Shown here: positions 1 to 8,063 of the stretch, in pieces
Position numbering within the stretch: the stretch's first letter is position 1
How the letters are laid out: each line of letters starts with the position of its first letter
DNA from: Flavobacteriales bacterium UBA1531
Lineage (GTDB): Bacteria; Bacteroidota; Bacteroidia; Flavobacteriales_D; Sanyastnellaceae
NCBI GenBank assembly: GCA_002323795.1
Contig: DCPZ01000078.1
Span: forward strand, 1 to 21,780
DNA: 21,780 nucleotides
Direction of reading: 5' to 3'
The notes under the pieces: generated by a model
What the model saw: the letters and a program-made list of their open reading frames with translations, nothing else
Database searches by the model: none
Told to the model about the DNA's origin: nothing
Translations under genes and position numbers: made by a program

Positions 1-2159
1 ACCATGCGGTTGTCGCCTTGAGCAAATGCATCTGTTGTAACACGCAAGCTGTGGAAGATGCCTTCATTTTGACCATCTGCTTCCAAAGTTGGGACAGACA
101 GTTCCATAATCGGATCAAATGTATAATTGATCACTTGCGCCACTTCATTTTGTACATCGCACTGAGCGATCAGTCGCGCAGCATCGATGTCATTGAGCTC
201 CGAAGCACTAACAGCGTTATCACGTAACTGATATACGAGGTAGCCCTCGAATAAGTAACTGCGTTGCTCATCGCTCAAAACTGTCCCATCCTCAAGTTCC
301 GATGGAATTGATGGATCATTCGCACTGTATTCCTCTTCAAAATTATTCGACAAGGGGTTGCCGTTGGTCAGGTAGAGGATGAGCTCATTTTCCAACTCTT
401 GGATGGTCACATCAGGCGCGTCTGGTCCCGAAACAATTTCAAAGCAGTTGTCAAATAAAGATTGAGCTTTGTCATCGGCCAAACGCAACAATTCCACACT
501 CTCAAAAGGCTCGCCTCCCGTTGCACGAGCCCAGACCATGCCCACAGTGATGTTGTTGTAGTCTCCTGGTTCGAGGGTAAAGGGACCCGCCGATTGCAGG
601 AACAGCCGATCGCCTGGAGGATTCCCTGCACCCACCTCCGTCCAAGGCTCCACATCGACTCCAACGGTTCCCCAAGAATAGGGATCCGTATCATCCGGAA
701 ACATGTAATCTGCAGGAATCTCTAAGTCCGCTCCTGTCGCTGCCGTGAGGCCATCGCCGCCATATGCCATGCGCTGCCCGTTTTTCCAAAAACCGCGCAT
801 GTAATTGTAATACTGGGCCGCTAAAGTTGGTTGGCCGTTGATTCCAAAATTCCAATTGTAGTAAATGAATTTGCGCATTCCGTAGCGCTCATTGTCAATG
901 ATGCCGTCGCCATAACCGATGCCGATGCCCTTGTATGGAATGCCAAGCGAATCGATGGCATCGCTAAAATTTGTGGTCAACGGATTGTCGATCGAATCCG
1001 CGTCTTGGTAAGGCCCTTCGAAGAAATCGACACCCATTGCCGGTGGATTTTCGCCATAGCCGATCGAGTAGCTCGTCGCCTCATCGAAAGCGTCGCCGTT
1101 GTAAGAGTATCCCAAACCCCTATTCACATCCACGCCTACATAATCGTCCACGTGGCCTCCCAAGTCACAATCAACCCATTGGGCAAAATATGTCTCCGTG
1201 AGAGTCTGAGTTCCTTGGTTGATCAACAAGTAGTTGTAAAACTGCATATTGTTGACCTCATCGTTGGTGGAAAACGCAAACGCTTGCGCACGAATTTCCA
1301 TTCCAATCGGCTCGCCCTGCGACTCCGAGTGAATGTTTCCTTTGTCGTTGAAAATCCAGTAGTAGGTCTGGTCTCCGAATAACGGAACAGCGTCCTCGCG
1401 GCGGCGCTCAGCACAATCGATTTCTTGAATGAAGTCGTACCATGGATAATCTCCAGCTGAGGGGTCATAAAATCCGTTGCCATCGTAGTCATAGAAAGGG
1501 GCCAAGTAGAAGTCTTGATTGAGACTGACATTCCCATGTGCCGGATATTCGAAGAAATAAGATGGAATGCTATAACCCTGAGGAAATTGTTCTTCCATAT
1601 CGCAATCCGGATCACCACTGCAATCAAAATACTGACGATGCCTCATCGCATCCGCGCGCTGTGAAATGGCAAAGCGATCATATTCCTCACAAACGGCAGG
1701 CCCGACCTCGGCACCGCCGGAATTGGTCAACGGGCCCGGCCAAAAATCATTTCCTGTATTTCGATAACGCACAGCGGCAAGTTTCAGTTGCTGATCCGGA
1801 CTGATCCCTCCAAGCCACAAAGCACCCCCGTACACAACCGATACGCCCTCCTCCTTTGGAACCATGAAGGCGCCTTTGTCAATCGCACGATTGTACCAAA
1901 GGGCTCCAGCATTTTCGATGAGTGCACGAACATTGTTCCACTCAAGGTCACGTAAAGCTGTGGCGGGTGCACAAGCCTCTGCGCGGATTTGACCTTCTTC
2001 TCCAGCATGAGACTGAGGAACCGGAAACCCTTTCTGAAACATCGGACCTCCGTTGACTCCTGTTTGGGCACCTCCGATCATTGACACACACAAAAACGCT
2101 CCTAAAGTGAGCATTAGAGTCAGCACATTTTCACGGTAAAACATCATCGCTTTAGTCAT
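1..2159 (-). CDS. Secreted T9SS-type conserved protein of unknown function (3' end outside window)
   Basis: The frame is open from ATG at 2159 to the left edge, giving 719 codons without a stop; the C-terminus is missing. Residues 1-31 form a signal peptide with a hydrophobic stretch from about residue 12 and a likely cut after GGA (A31). ATGs at codons 5 and 6 are alternative starts. I recognise a family common in Bacteroidota secreted proteins from its N-terminal pattern: a WNN-V-R-A segment, GGALWLGGI around residues 111-119 and WPGPL at 140-144. D224-x-D-G-N-G ending at D232 resembles a calcium-binding loop. Other members usually carry a T9SS type A sorting domain at the C-terminus, which cannot be seen here. 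No catalytic motif is recognised, so the function is unknown. It lies 65 bases downstream of the AddA-like gene on the same strand and has its own candidate promoter. Confidence is high that it is a gene and exported, low for any role. Confidence 0.85.
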   Translation of the reverse strand, partial: MTKAMMFYRENVLTLMLTLGAFLCVSMIGGAQTGVNGGPMFQKGFPVPQSHAGEEGQIRAEACAPATALRDLEWNNVRALIENAGALWYNRAIDKGAFMVPKEEGVSVVYGGALWLGGISPDQQLKLAAVRYRNTGNDFWPGPLTNSGGAEVGPAVCEEYDRFAISQRADAMRHRQYFDCSGDPDCDMEEQFPQGYSIPSYFFEYPAHGNVSLNQDFYLAPFYDYDGNGFYDPSAGDYPWYDFIQEIDCAERRREDAVPLFGDQTYYWIFNDKGNIHSESQGEPIGMEIRAQAFAFSTNDEVNNMQFYNYLLINQGTQTLTETYFAQWVDCDLGGHVDDYVGVDVNRGLGYSYNGDAFDEATSYSIGYGENPPAMGVDFFEGPYQDADSIDNPLTTNFSDAIDSLGIPYKGIGIGYGDGIIDNERYGMRKFIYYNWNFGINGQPTLAAQYYNYMRGFWKNGQRMAYGGDGLTAATGADLEIPADYMFPDDTDPYSWGTVGVDVEPWTEVGAGNPPGDRLFLQSAGPFTLEPGDYNNITVGMVWARATGGEPFESVELLRLADDKAQSLFDNCFEIVSGPDAPDVTIQELENELILYLTNGNPLSNNFEEEYSANDPSIPSELEDGTVLSDEQRSYLFEGYLVYQLRDNAVSASELNDIDAARLIAQCDVQNEVAQVINYTFDPIMELSVPTLEADGQNEGIFHSLRVTTDAFAQGDNRM

Positions 2160-2176
2160 ATGAATGGGGTAGGAAG

Positions 2177-2208
2177 CCAAGGTACACTTCACGGCTTAAA
2201 AAAAACAA
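2177..2208 (-). promoter_or_regulatory. Candidate Bacteroidota promoter for the secreted protein
   Basis: On the minus strand TACCTTGG (2184 to 2177) is one base from the Bacteroidota -7 consensus TAnnTTTG. A TTG (2208 to 2206) lies 21 bases upstream, in the range expected for the -33 element. The ATG at 2159 follows after 17 bases. It is a pattern match only. Confidence 0.35.
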
Positions 2209-2224
2209 CGCCAGGCAAATGGAA

Positions 2225-5200
2225 TCATTCCTGCACCAACTCAATGCGCATGTCTGAGGTATAAAACACCCAGCCTTGAACACGCTGCTCCGAAACTGAT
2301 TTGGACAAGGCCTCGCAATACTCCCGCACTTGAATGGCGTGCTTAGCAGCTGGCTTCCCTGTTTTGTAATCAATCACATGCCAAACGCCATCCAATTGCA
2401 CAACCCGGTCAGGCCGCCCCACTTTTCCGCTGGTTAGACGAAGCGCGCGTTCTGCAAACACTTGGGCATGAGGCACCTCAAAGAAGCGCCTCATTTCCTC
2501 ATGCCGTAAAATGGTCTCAACGGATTTCCGAATTATTTCACGGTGCTCAGGGGCGAGAGCGACGTTGCGGATCAAGCGACTTTGGACTTCATTCCAATCC
2601 CCGCAAACCACCACCTCGCTCAGAATTCCATGAACAGCATTCCCAAAATCCCTCGGGCTCATTGCACCTTCGGGAAGCGGTTCAGACCAGTGTGCTTTGG
2701 GCCGAGCAACCAATTGATGGTAGGATTGCCCAAGCAATAATTTTGGCTTCATCTGTGCGGCAGCTTCCTCGGAATCCGATGGTGAGTCCCCGGCCTTTCG
2801 ATCCAATTGACCAAAAACCGAATGAACATCGTCCTCAAAAAATTCCGCAAAGGCTTCCTTCCACGCCTTCCAAAGTGCATGTGACAACCCTTTGGCTTCC
2901 GCTCCTATCTCTGGTTCGGACTTGAATTCCAAGAGCACGTCAAGGCGTTCAATGGCCCGAGTCATCGCCACATATGCGATGTTCAAGGCATCCAATTGCG
3001 TGCGGCCAATCTCGTCCTCCCGAATCGAATTCAGAGGAGTATCCTTGAGGTCTGAATCTCGTAAAAGAGCCGCCGGCAAACCGTATTCAGAAGCATCCAA
3101 TAAGACCGGCAATTCGTCTTTGAATTTCGTGAAATCCGAATCAATCACCGGCACGATCACAATCGGAAAAGCCAACCCTTTGGCTTTATGTGGCGTCATG
3201 ATTTGAACTGCGTTATTGCCGCCACTGACCCGAATACTGCGCTGCTTACCCTTTCGATCCCACCAATCCAAAAATGTGCGCACCGTCCCATTCCGTTGCG
3301 CTCCCAACTCTTGAGCCGCCTCGAGCATTCCTTCCGCATAAGCCGGAAACACCTGACCCCATCCCAAAGATTCAAAGCAGTGGCCGATTATGGCCGTGAG
3401 GGGTTCGGATGCATGCTGCTTCAAATTCAGCTTTGGCGCAAGCGCCTTCAATAATTGAATCGTCTTCACGAAGTGCTTGACACGCGGGGTACCTCCCTCA
3501 TCGTGAAAGGGTTGTTGCCCCATATGAGCTTGAAGCATTTCTGACTCGTTGTATTCCTTGTGAATGGCGCAAAAGCATTGGATGAACTCAATGATGTGCC
3601 TTGGGTCTTCAGGGTCTAAGGCAATGCGCATGATAGCAACGACGGCACGCGGAGCCGGATGCCGACCCAAGTGCAAACTTTCTGAGGTCCATGGTGTCAC
3701 ACCATGATCAAGCAAGAACTGCGCAAGTAAGGCGCCATCGCGATTGCGTCGAATCAAAACCGCAACATCTTCAAGGCCAAAAGAATTTGGATCGGCAGAA
3801 GGAACATACGTGTGCCTTCCTTCGGATTCAACCAACGTGCCACCCGTGTGCGACAATATTCTCTCGAGCACCCATCGGTGACGCATCGCCGTTCGCACAT
3901 CCGCATCGGGTTCCACAATCGAACGCACCATCACCTGGCCCGTAAAGGATTTAGCTGGTTCTTGCTTCAGACCATTGTACACCGATTTGAGCCCCTCTGG
4001 TAAGGAATGCTGAATCTGCTCAAACCATTGATTATTCCATTCAACGATGGCCGTTCCCGAACGAAAATTCTTGTTCAATGTCACATTCGTACCCGTACGT
4101 TCCAAAGTGGCTGCAGCCATCTCTAGAACAGATCCCGGATTACCAATGAGTTTGGGAAGTGCCTCGAGTTGCTCATAATTGCCATTTCGCCAGCGATAAA
4201 TGGCCTGTTTTCCATCTCCGACCACCATGCCCAAGTTGCCTGTGGATAGGATGTGCTCAAATAATTGAACCAGGTTATGCCACTGGGTGATCGAAGTATC
4301 CTGAAATTCATCGATGAAAATGTGCTTGTAGCGATTGCCAATGCGCTCGTAGATGTATGCCGCAGGGTTCTGTCTTACAATCGTCGCGATTTCACGGTTC
4401 AAGGTCGAGAGCAAACGAACGTTACGCTCTTGCTGGACCGCATCCAATTCGGTTCGAATCAACCCCAAAACTCCGATAAGGCTAACGCGCTCCTGCAAGT
4501 GTTCAAACAGTTTGAACCTCTTTCCAGAATCGCCGGCATACAGTTCCTGCCATGACTCGATGGCAGTGTTCACGCTTGGAATGACCGCTTCAATGCGCTG
4601 CATGACGCCGGCATCCACATTTTTTTTCGAGTAGCTGCCAGATTCTACCTGCCCCATCAATCGATTGCTCATCGGTGCCTTGCGACCTGCACCTTTGGCA
4701 ATTCTAGTAAGCCATTTGGGCAAATCCCCGTAATAAAAATCGCCATTCCCTAGACCCTGACCATCGATAACTTCAAGCGCTTTACGAGCGGTTTTGATCT
4801 GTTCTTGGCGCTGGAGACTCAGGGTTTTTCGAATCTCTTTCCGATACTCATCGAGTCGCTGTGGATGCCACACATCGGGGTCCAATGCGTTCAATGCGCT
4901 CTGCATGTTCTCTTTGGTGACCTGCTTGCCGAACCTCACCAATTGCGACTTTAATTGGGCATTCCGCTCTTCCTCCACCTGCTGGCGGACGAAGCCCTCC
5001 AGCAAACTTGTTAAGGCTTCCTGTCCTGGACGCCCCACCCGATCCATGACTCGAGTCACAGCTGCCTCTACAAGGGAATCTTCATCCAATTCAATCTGGA
5101 ATTCTTCGTCCCATTTCAAGTCCCTCGAAAAACTTCGGACCAGACGATTCACAAAGCTGTCGATCGTCATCACGCTAAAATCTTCGTAGCGATGCAACAT

Positions 5201-5530
5201 CGCCTCCGATAAAAGTCGTGCACGCCGCTGAATCTCATCTGAAGGCAAATTCAATCGAAGCACACCATCGCTGCCCTCTGCTGGCGATATGAGTGACTCC
5301 CACATCGCACCCTCTCCCATTGAAACTTGGACCACGTCTTGCATGATGCGATCTTTCATTTCCTGTGCAGCCTTATTGGTAAATGTAATGGCCAAAATTC
5401 GACGGAAATAATGCGCGTCATCTCGACGCAGGCAACAGGCGAGATATTCCTGCACCAGACGAAACGTCTTACCAGAACCCGCGGAAGCTCGAACAATAAA
5501 AAACGGACCTTCACGGAATTTTTGCGTCAT
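2225..5530 (-). CDS. AddA/RecB-like UvrD-family helicase with C-terminal PD-(D/E)XK nuclease
   Basis: At 1101 residues this is a superfamily 1A helicase-nuclease. Walker A is ASAGSGKT at residues 15-22 (K21). Motif Ia is TFTNKAAQEM at 49-58. Motif II is DEFQD at 407-411. Motif III is GDGKQAIYRWR at 438-448. Motif V is TPHKAKG at 779-785. Motif VI is VAMTR ending at 858. The C-terminal nuclease shows D1041 in GRPDR and D1054-Y-K1056 in DYKTG. This order and length match the AddA subunit of AddAB, which unwinds and resects double-strand breaks for RecA. The partner is probably the AddB-like protein encoded at 17676-20540, on the other strand. The ATG at 5530 is chosen because Walker A begins 14 residues later, as usual for the family; no Shine-Dalgarno is seen. 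A TAATTTG sequence at 5573-5567, one base short of the -7 consensus, lies 36 bases upstream of the ATG. Housekeeping repair is the likeliest role rather than phage defence, although RecBCD/AddAB complexes also degrade foreign DNA. Confidence 0.95.
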   Translation of the reverse strand: MTQKFREGPFFIVRASAGSGKTFRLVQEYLACCLRRDDAHYFRRILAITFTNKAAQEMKDRIMQDVVQVSMGEGAMWESLISPAEGSDGVLRLNLPSDEIQRRARLLSEAMLHRYEDFSVMTIDSFVNRLVRSFSRDLKWDEEFQIELDEDSLVEAAVTRVMDRVGRPGQEALTSLLEGFVRQQVEEERNAQLKSQLVRFGKQVTKENMQSALNALDPDVWHPQRLDEYRKEIRKTLSLQRQEQIKTARKALEVIDGQGLGNGDFYYGDLPKWLTRIAKGAGRKAPMSNRLMGQVESGSYSKKNVDAGVMQRIEAVIPSVNTAIESWQELYAGDSGKRFKLFEHLQERVSLIGVLGLIRTELDAVQQERNVRLLSTLNREIATIVRQNPAAYIYERIGNRYKHIFIDEFQDTSITQWHNLVQLFEHILSTGNLGMVVGDGKQAIYRWRNGNYEQLEALPKLIGNPGSVLEMAAATLERTGTNVTLNKNFRSGTAIVEWNNQWFEQIQHSLPEGLKSVYNGLKQEPAKSFTGQVMVRSIVEPDADVRTAMRHRWVLERILSHTGGTLVESEGRHTYVPSADPNSFGLEDVAVLIRRNRDGALLAQFLLDHGVTPWTSESLHLGRHPAPRAVVAIMRIALDPEDPRHIIEFIQCFCAIHKEYNESEMLQAHMGQQPFHDEGGTPRVKHFVKTIQLLKALAPKLNLKQHASEPLTAIIGHCFESLGWGQVFPAYAEGMLEAAQELGAQRNGTVRTFLDWWDRKGKQRSIRVSGGNNAVQIMTPHKAKGLAFPIVIVPVIDSDFTKFKDELPVLLDASEYGLPAALLRDSDLKDTPLNSIREDEIGRTQLDALNIAYVAMTRAIERLDVLLEFKSEPEIGAEAKGLSHALWKAWKEAFAEFFEDDVHSVFGQLDRKAGDSPSDSEEAAAQMKPKLLLGQSYHQLVARPKAHWSEPLPEGAMSPRDFGNAVHGILSEVVVCGDWNEVQSRLIRNVALAPEHREIIRKSVETILRHEEMRRFFEVPHAQVFAERALRLTSGKVGRPDRVVQLDGVWHVIDYKTGKPAAKHAIQVREYCEALSKSVSEQRVQGWVFYTSDMRIELVQE

Positions 5531-5580
5531 TTTTGTCTGGAATTGTGATTAAATGCAACTTCTGGGCAAATTAGGTGTCT

Positions 5581-5588
5581 TATTTTTG
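5581..5588 (+). promoter_or_regulatory. Candidate -7 promoter element for the mbnP-like operon
   Basis: TATTTTTG is an exact match to the Bacteroidota -7 consensus TAnnTTTG, with 16 bases between it and the ATG at 5605. No good TTG lies at the usual -33 distance. It sits in the divergent 74-base gap between the AddA-like gene and the mbnP-like gene, where a promoter is expected. Confidence 0.45.
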
Positions 5589-5604
5589 TGAAACCACTCA
5601 GGAA

Positions 5605-6390
5605 ATGAAAAACCTCTTCACATTTACCGTCCGTCACGTCCAAGCCCTCGCTATGGCTCTGGCACTTTTCACTTTTGTAAGCTGCGACAACAATAGAGAA
5701 GAAGAAGTTCTTCCCGGTTCTGTGCGGATAGAATTCAATCACAAATGGAATGGAGAAGAATCAGGGATTGGGGAGGTTCTTAATGATCATCTCAATCACC
5801 CCGTGCGCCTCGATAACTTGCAGATGTATATCTCTCCGATAGAGTTAAGAAATGAACGAGGCGAATGGATCGAAGTCCTAGATGTTGCGTTGCTCGACTT
5901 TGCCATTGACGGGCAACGAATGACTGCTAGCGCCGAGTCAGGAACGTACAATGCCCTTCGATTCGGAATGGGATTGCCGCCCGAAATCAACACGAACATT
6001 GACCCCGCTTCATATGCCAACGAACATCCACTCAGCGTTCCGGGCTCCGCAGGTATGTTCTGGACATGGTCCTCTGGGTATGTTTTTGTCAAATACGAAG
6101 GGAAATTTGCCACAGAAATTGGCAATCAACTGCTCGAGCCGCTCTCTTATCATTGCGGAACAGATGAAAGTTACCGGATGGTCACATTTGATTTCGAGGA
6201 AAACATCGTGATCCAAAGCGAAGAAATATCAGCGTTCGGTCTGGACTTTGATGCTGCAGCTACCTTGATTGGCCCGGAAGATTCGATTGACATTGTTCAA
6301 GACCCCGTGACGCACAGTGCGCAGGGGACGATACTTGCAGCGCGACTGATGGATTTGATGGACGACGCTTGGACCCTAAATCCATTGTAA
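5605..6390 (+). CDS. MbnP-family copper-binding lipoprotein
   Basis: At 261 residues it has a lipoprotein signal: a hydrophobic stretch at about 12-24, lipobox FVSC, C27 lipidated. An in-frame ATG at 5575 would add ten residues ahead of the signal and overlap the candidate promoter, so 5605 is preferred. Family hallmarks are an opening beta-strand with a histidine (IEFNH, H46), QMYISPIEL, the paired tryptophans in MFWTWSSGY at 151-159 (W153, W155), and SYHCG with H183. In the methanotroph relative MopE/MbnP, copper is bound by histidines and a kynurenine made from tryptophan by the partner di-heme enzyme MbnH. I infer the same here because an MbnH-like gene follows after 8 bases. Which tryptophan is modified cannot be told. 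No methanobactin synthesis genes are present, as is usual for this pair outside methanotrophs. Cell location is probably periplasmic membrane face or outer membrane. Confidence 0.85.
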   Translation: MKNLFTFTVRHVQALAMALALFTFVSCDNNREEEVLPGSVRIEFNHKWNGEESGIGEVLNDHLNHPVRLDNLQMYISPIELRNERGEWIEVLDVALLDFAIDGQRMTASAESGTYNALRFGMGLPPEINTNIDPASYANEHPLSVPGSAGMFWTWSSGYVFVKYEGKFATEIGNQLLEPLSYHCGTDESYRMVTFDFEENIVIQSEEISAFGLDFDAAATLIGPEDSIDIVQDPVTHSAQGTILAARLMDLMDDAWTLNPL

Positions 6391-6398
6391 CTTAGTGC

Positions 6399-7529
6399 AT
6401 GAGTATGTGCTGCCGTCCACCACAAATTGCGCTGTTTTTATTCCTCACGCTCTGCTTAATTGGATGCAAAGGATGCAATCCTGACACCTGTGACCCGCCG
6501 TGCGACACGATTGCGACGCCTTACACGCTTGAAATCCCCCCCTTTTTTCCACCCATGGACATCCCTGAGGACAACCCCCTCACAGAGGAGGGGATTGAGT
6601 TGGGGCGCCTTCTTTTTTGGGAAAAAGCGCTCTCGGCAGATGGAAGCATGAGCTGTGGCTCATGTCACTTACCTTCCGCTGGGTTCGCAGATCCAAATCC
6701 GTATAGCACGGGTATCACGGGGGCACAAGGCATCCGAAACGCCATGGCAATTGTCAACCTTGGTTGGGCGAGCGCATATTTCTGGGATGGTCGTTCAACA
6801 TCGCTTGAAGAACAGATTTTGGAGCCTGTTTCACACCCCGATGAAATGGCTCTTCCCTGGAATGAGGCGGTGCAAAAGCTGCAAAACATGGGGACAAACG
6901 AAAATGACATTGACTATCCAAGTCGATTCAATCTTGCCTTTGCGACAACAGAGATCACCCCCGACCTCGTGACCAAGGCCATTGCCCAATTCCTCAGAAT
7001 CATGGTCTCTGCAGATTCCAAGTTTGATCAATGGCGACGTGGTGAGACCTCTCTGACAGATGACGAATTTGCCGGGTACCAAATGTTTCTTCTAGAAGGA
7101 GGAGATCCGGAAATCACTCCGGGCGGACAATTTGGGGGTGATTGCTTTCATTGTCACAGCGAGGCCGGATTGCAGTTCAGCGATTACCTCTTCCGCAACA
7201 ATGGATTGGACAGTACATTTACGAACGATGCAGGTTTAGCAGGTGTCACCGGAAATTCATTGGATTCAGGACGATTCAAAACACCGACCTTACGCAACAT
7301 CGCTTTGACCGCGCCTTACATGCACGATGGTCGGTTTCAGACCTTGGAAGAAGTCATCGATCATTATAATTCCGGCGGCCTCCCTTCGACAACAGTCGAT
7401 CCTTTTATGAAGTACAATACAGGTGGGCTCATGCTAAGCGAAGCCCAAAAAGCGCGCCTGATTGCTTTCATGCATACGCTCACGGACACAGCCTTCATTG
7501 CAGATCCACGATTCCAAGACCCCCATTGA
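6399..7529 (+). CDS. MbnH-like di-heme cytochrome c peroxidase-family enzyme (lipoprotein)
   Basis: At 376 residues it carries two c-type heme sites, C86-G-S-C-H90 and C249-F-H-C-H253, plus the family motif YMHDGRF (M308-H309) followed by TLEEVIDHY, which marks the second heme domain of the CCP/MauG superfamily. The N-terminus is a lipoprotein signal with lipobox LIGC (C23), so it is anchored in a membrane and faces the periplasm. Three more cysteines (C26, C31, C35) follow at once, which is unusual. The gene begins 8 bases after the mbnP-like stop, so they are co-transcribed. MbnH enzymes use a bis-Fe(IV)-type oxidised state to convert a tryptophan of MbnP to kynurenine; that activity is inferred from family and neighbour. 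A plain cytochrome c peroxidase is the alternative. The ATG at 6405 (codon 3) is an equally possible start. The stop overlaps the start of the next gene. Confidence 0.88.
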   Translation: MSMCCRPPQIALFLFLTLCLIGCKGCNPDTCDPPCDTIATPYTLEIPPFFPPMDIPEDNPLTEEGIELGRLLFWEKALSADGSMSCGSCHLPSAGFADPNPYSTGITGAQGIRNAMAIVNLGWASAYFWDGRSTSLEEQILEPVSHPDEMALPWNEAVQKLQNMGTNENDIDYPSRFNLAFATTEITPDLVTKAIAQFLRIMVSADSKFDQWRRGETSLTDDEFAGYQMFLLEGGDPEITPGGQFGGDCFHCHSEAGLQFSDYLFRNNGLDSTFTNDAGLAGVTGNSLDSGRFKTPTLRNIALTAPYMHDGRFQTLEEVIDHYNSGGLPSTTVDPFMKYNTGGLMLSEAQKARLIAFMHTLTDTAFIADPRFQDPH

Positions 7530-8026
7530 AACGGGATTTGAAACTCCATTTGCTGTGGTCTGCAAGGCACCGCAAAGCAATCAAGAAGCAATTTGCTCGA
7601 TGGAAAAGACAGCCTCCAAAGTCACTGGATGAAAACTTTCAAGTAGCCCACGAGGCCGTCTTCGAAACCATCGACTGCCTCGAATGTGCCCATTGCTGTA
7701 AAACCACTAGCCCTATCTTTAAAGAACGTGACATTCAGCGGATTGCTAAGACACAGCGCATGTCAATGTCACGCTTCTCTCAGCAATATTTAAAGCGCGA
7801 TGATGACGGTGACTGGGTGCTGAAGACTTCACCCTGCTCCTTCTTAGAAGCGGATACAAATGCTTGCTCAATTTATGAGGTCCGTCCGCAAGCTTGCAGA
7901 GAGTATCCACATACCAATCGAAAGAATATGGCGGGCATTCTCAGTTTGACTGAACGAAATGCACACCTATGTCCCGCCGTGTCCTCGATTGTTCAAATGA
8001 TGGTGAATCGCTCGGACAACAGTTAA
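7526..8026 (+). CDS. YkgJ-type cysteine cluster protein (UPF0153-like)
   Basis: At 166 residues it has eight cysteines in the spacing of the YkgJ family: C51-x2-C54-x2-C57-C58, then C104, C114, C124 (in RPQACREYP) and C149. These are presumed to bind zinc or an iron-sulfur cluster; the family's function is unknown. There is no signal peptide, so it is cytoplasmic. The start is a TTG at 7526 overlapping the TGA stop of the di-heme gene by four bases (TTGA). No in-frame ATG occurs before codon 79, which lies after the first cysteine cluster, so the TTG is well supported. The overlap implies translational coupling with the MbnH-like gene. A link to metal handling or maturation of that pair is only an inference from position. 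The N-terminal 30 residues are rich in Lys and Arg. Confidence 0.88.
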   Translation: MKRDLKLHLLWSARHRKAIKKQFARWKRQPPKSLDENFQVAHEAVFETIDCLECAHCCKTTSPIFKERDIQRIAKTQRMSMSRFSQQYLKRDDDGDWVLKTSPCSFLEADTNACSIYEVRPQACREYPHTNRKNMAGILSLTERNAHLCPAVSSIVQMMVNRSDNS

Positions 8027-8041
8027 AATGTAACCTACGCG

Positions 8042-8049
8042 GAGTTTTG
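8042..8049 (+). promoter_or_regulatory. Weak candidate -7 element ahead of the PKD-repeat gene
   Basis: GAGTTTTG differs from TAnnTTTG at the first base only and ends 14 bases before the ATG at 8064. No clear -33 TTG is seen. AAAAGG (8054-8059), four bases before the ATG, is a possible ribosome binding site. If the element is not real, the PKD gene reads through from the cassette upstream across a 37-base gap. Confidence 0.25.
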
Positions 8050-8063
8050 CCGTAAAAGGCGAT

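Noticed and set aside
831..1382. A 183-codon plus-strand open frame inside the secreted protein gene.
   Set aside because: The minus-strand frame gives a recognisable protein with a signal peptide; this one is its shadow.
2225..5530. The helicase-nuclease as part of a phage-defence island.
   Set aside because: Motif order and the presence of an AddB-like partner fit housekeeping AddAB repair; no toxin, restriction, CRISPR or integrase genes are nearby.
5575..5604. An earlier ATG for the MbnP-like lipoprotein.
   Set aside because: It overlaps the TATTTTTG element and would put ten odd residues before an otherwise standard lipoprotein signal.
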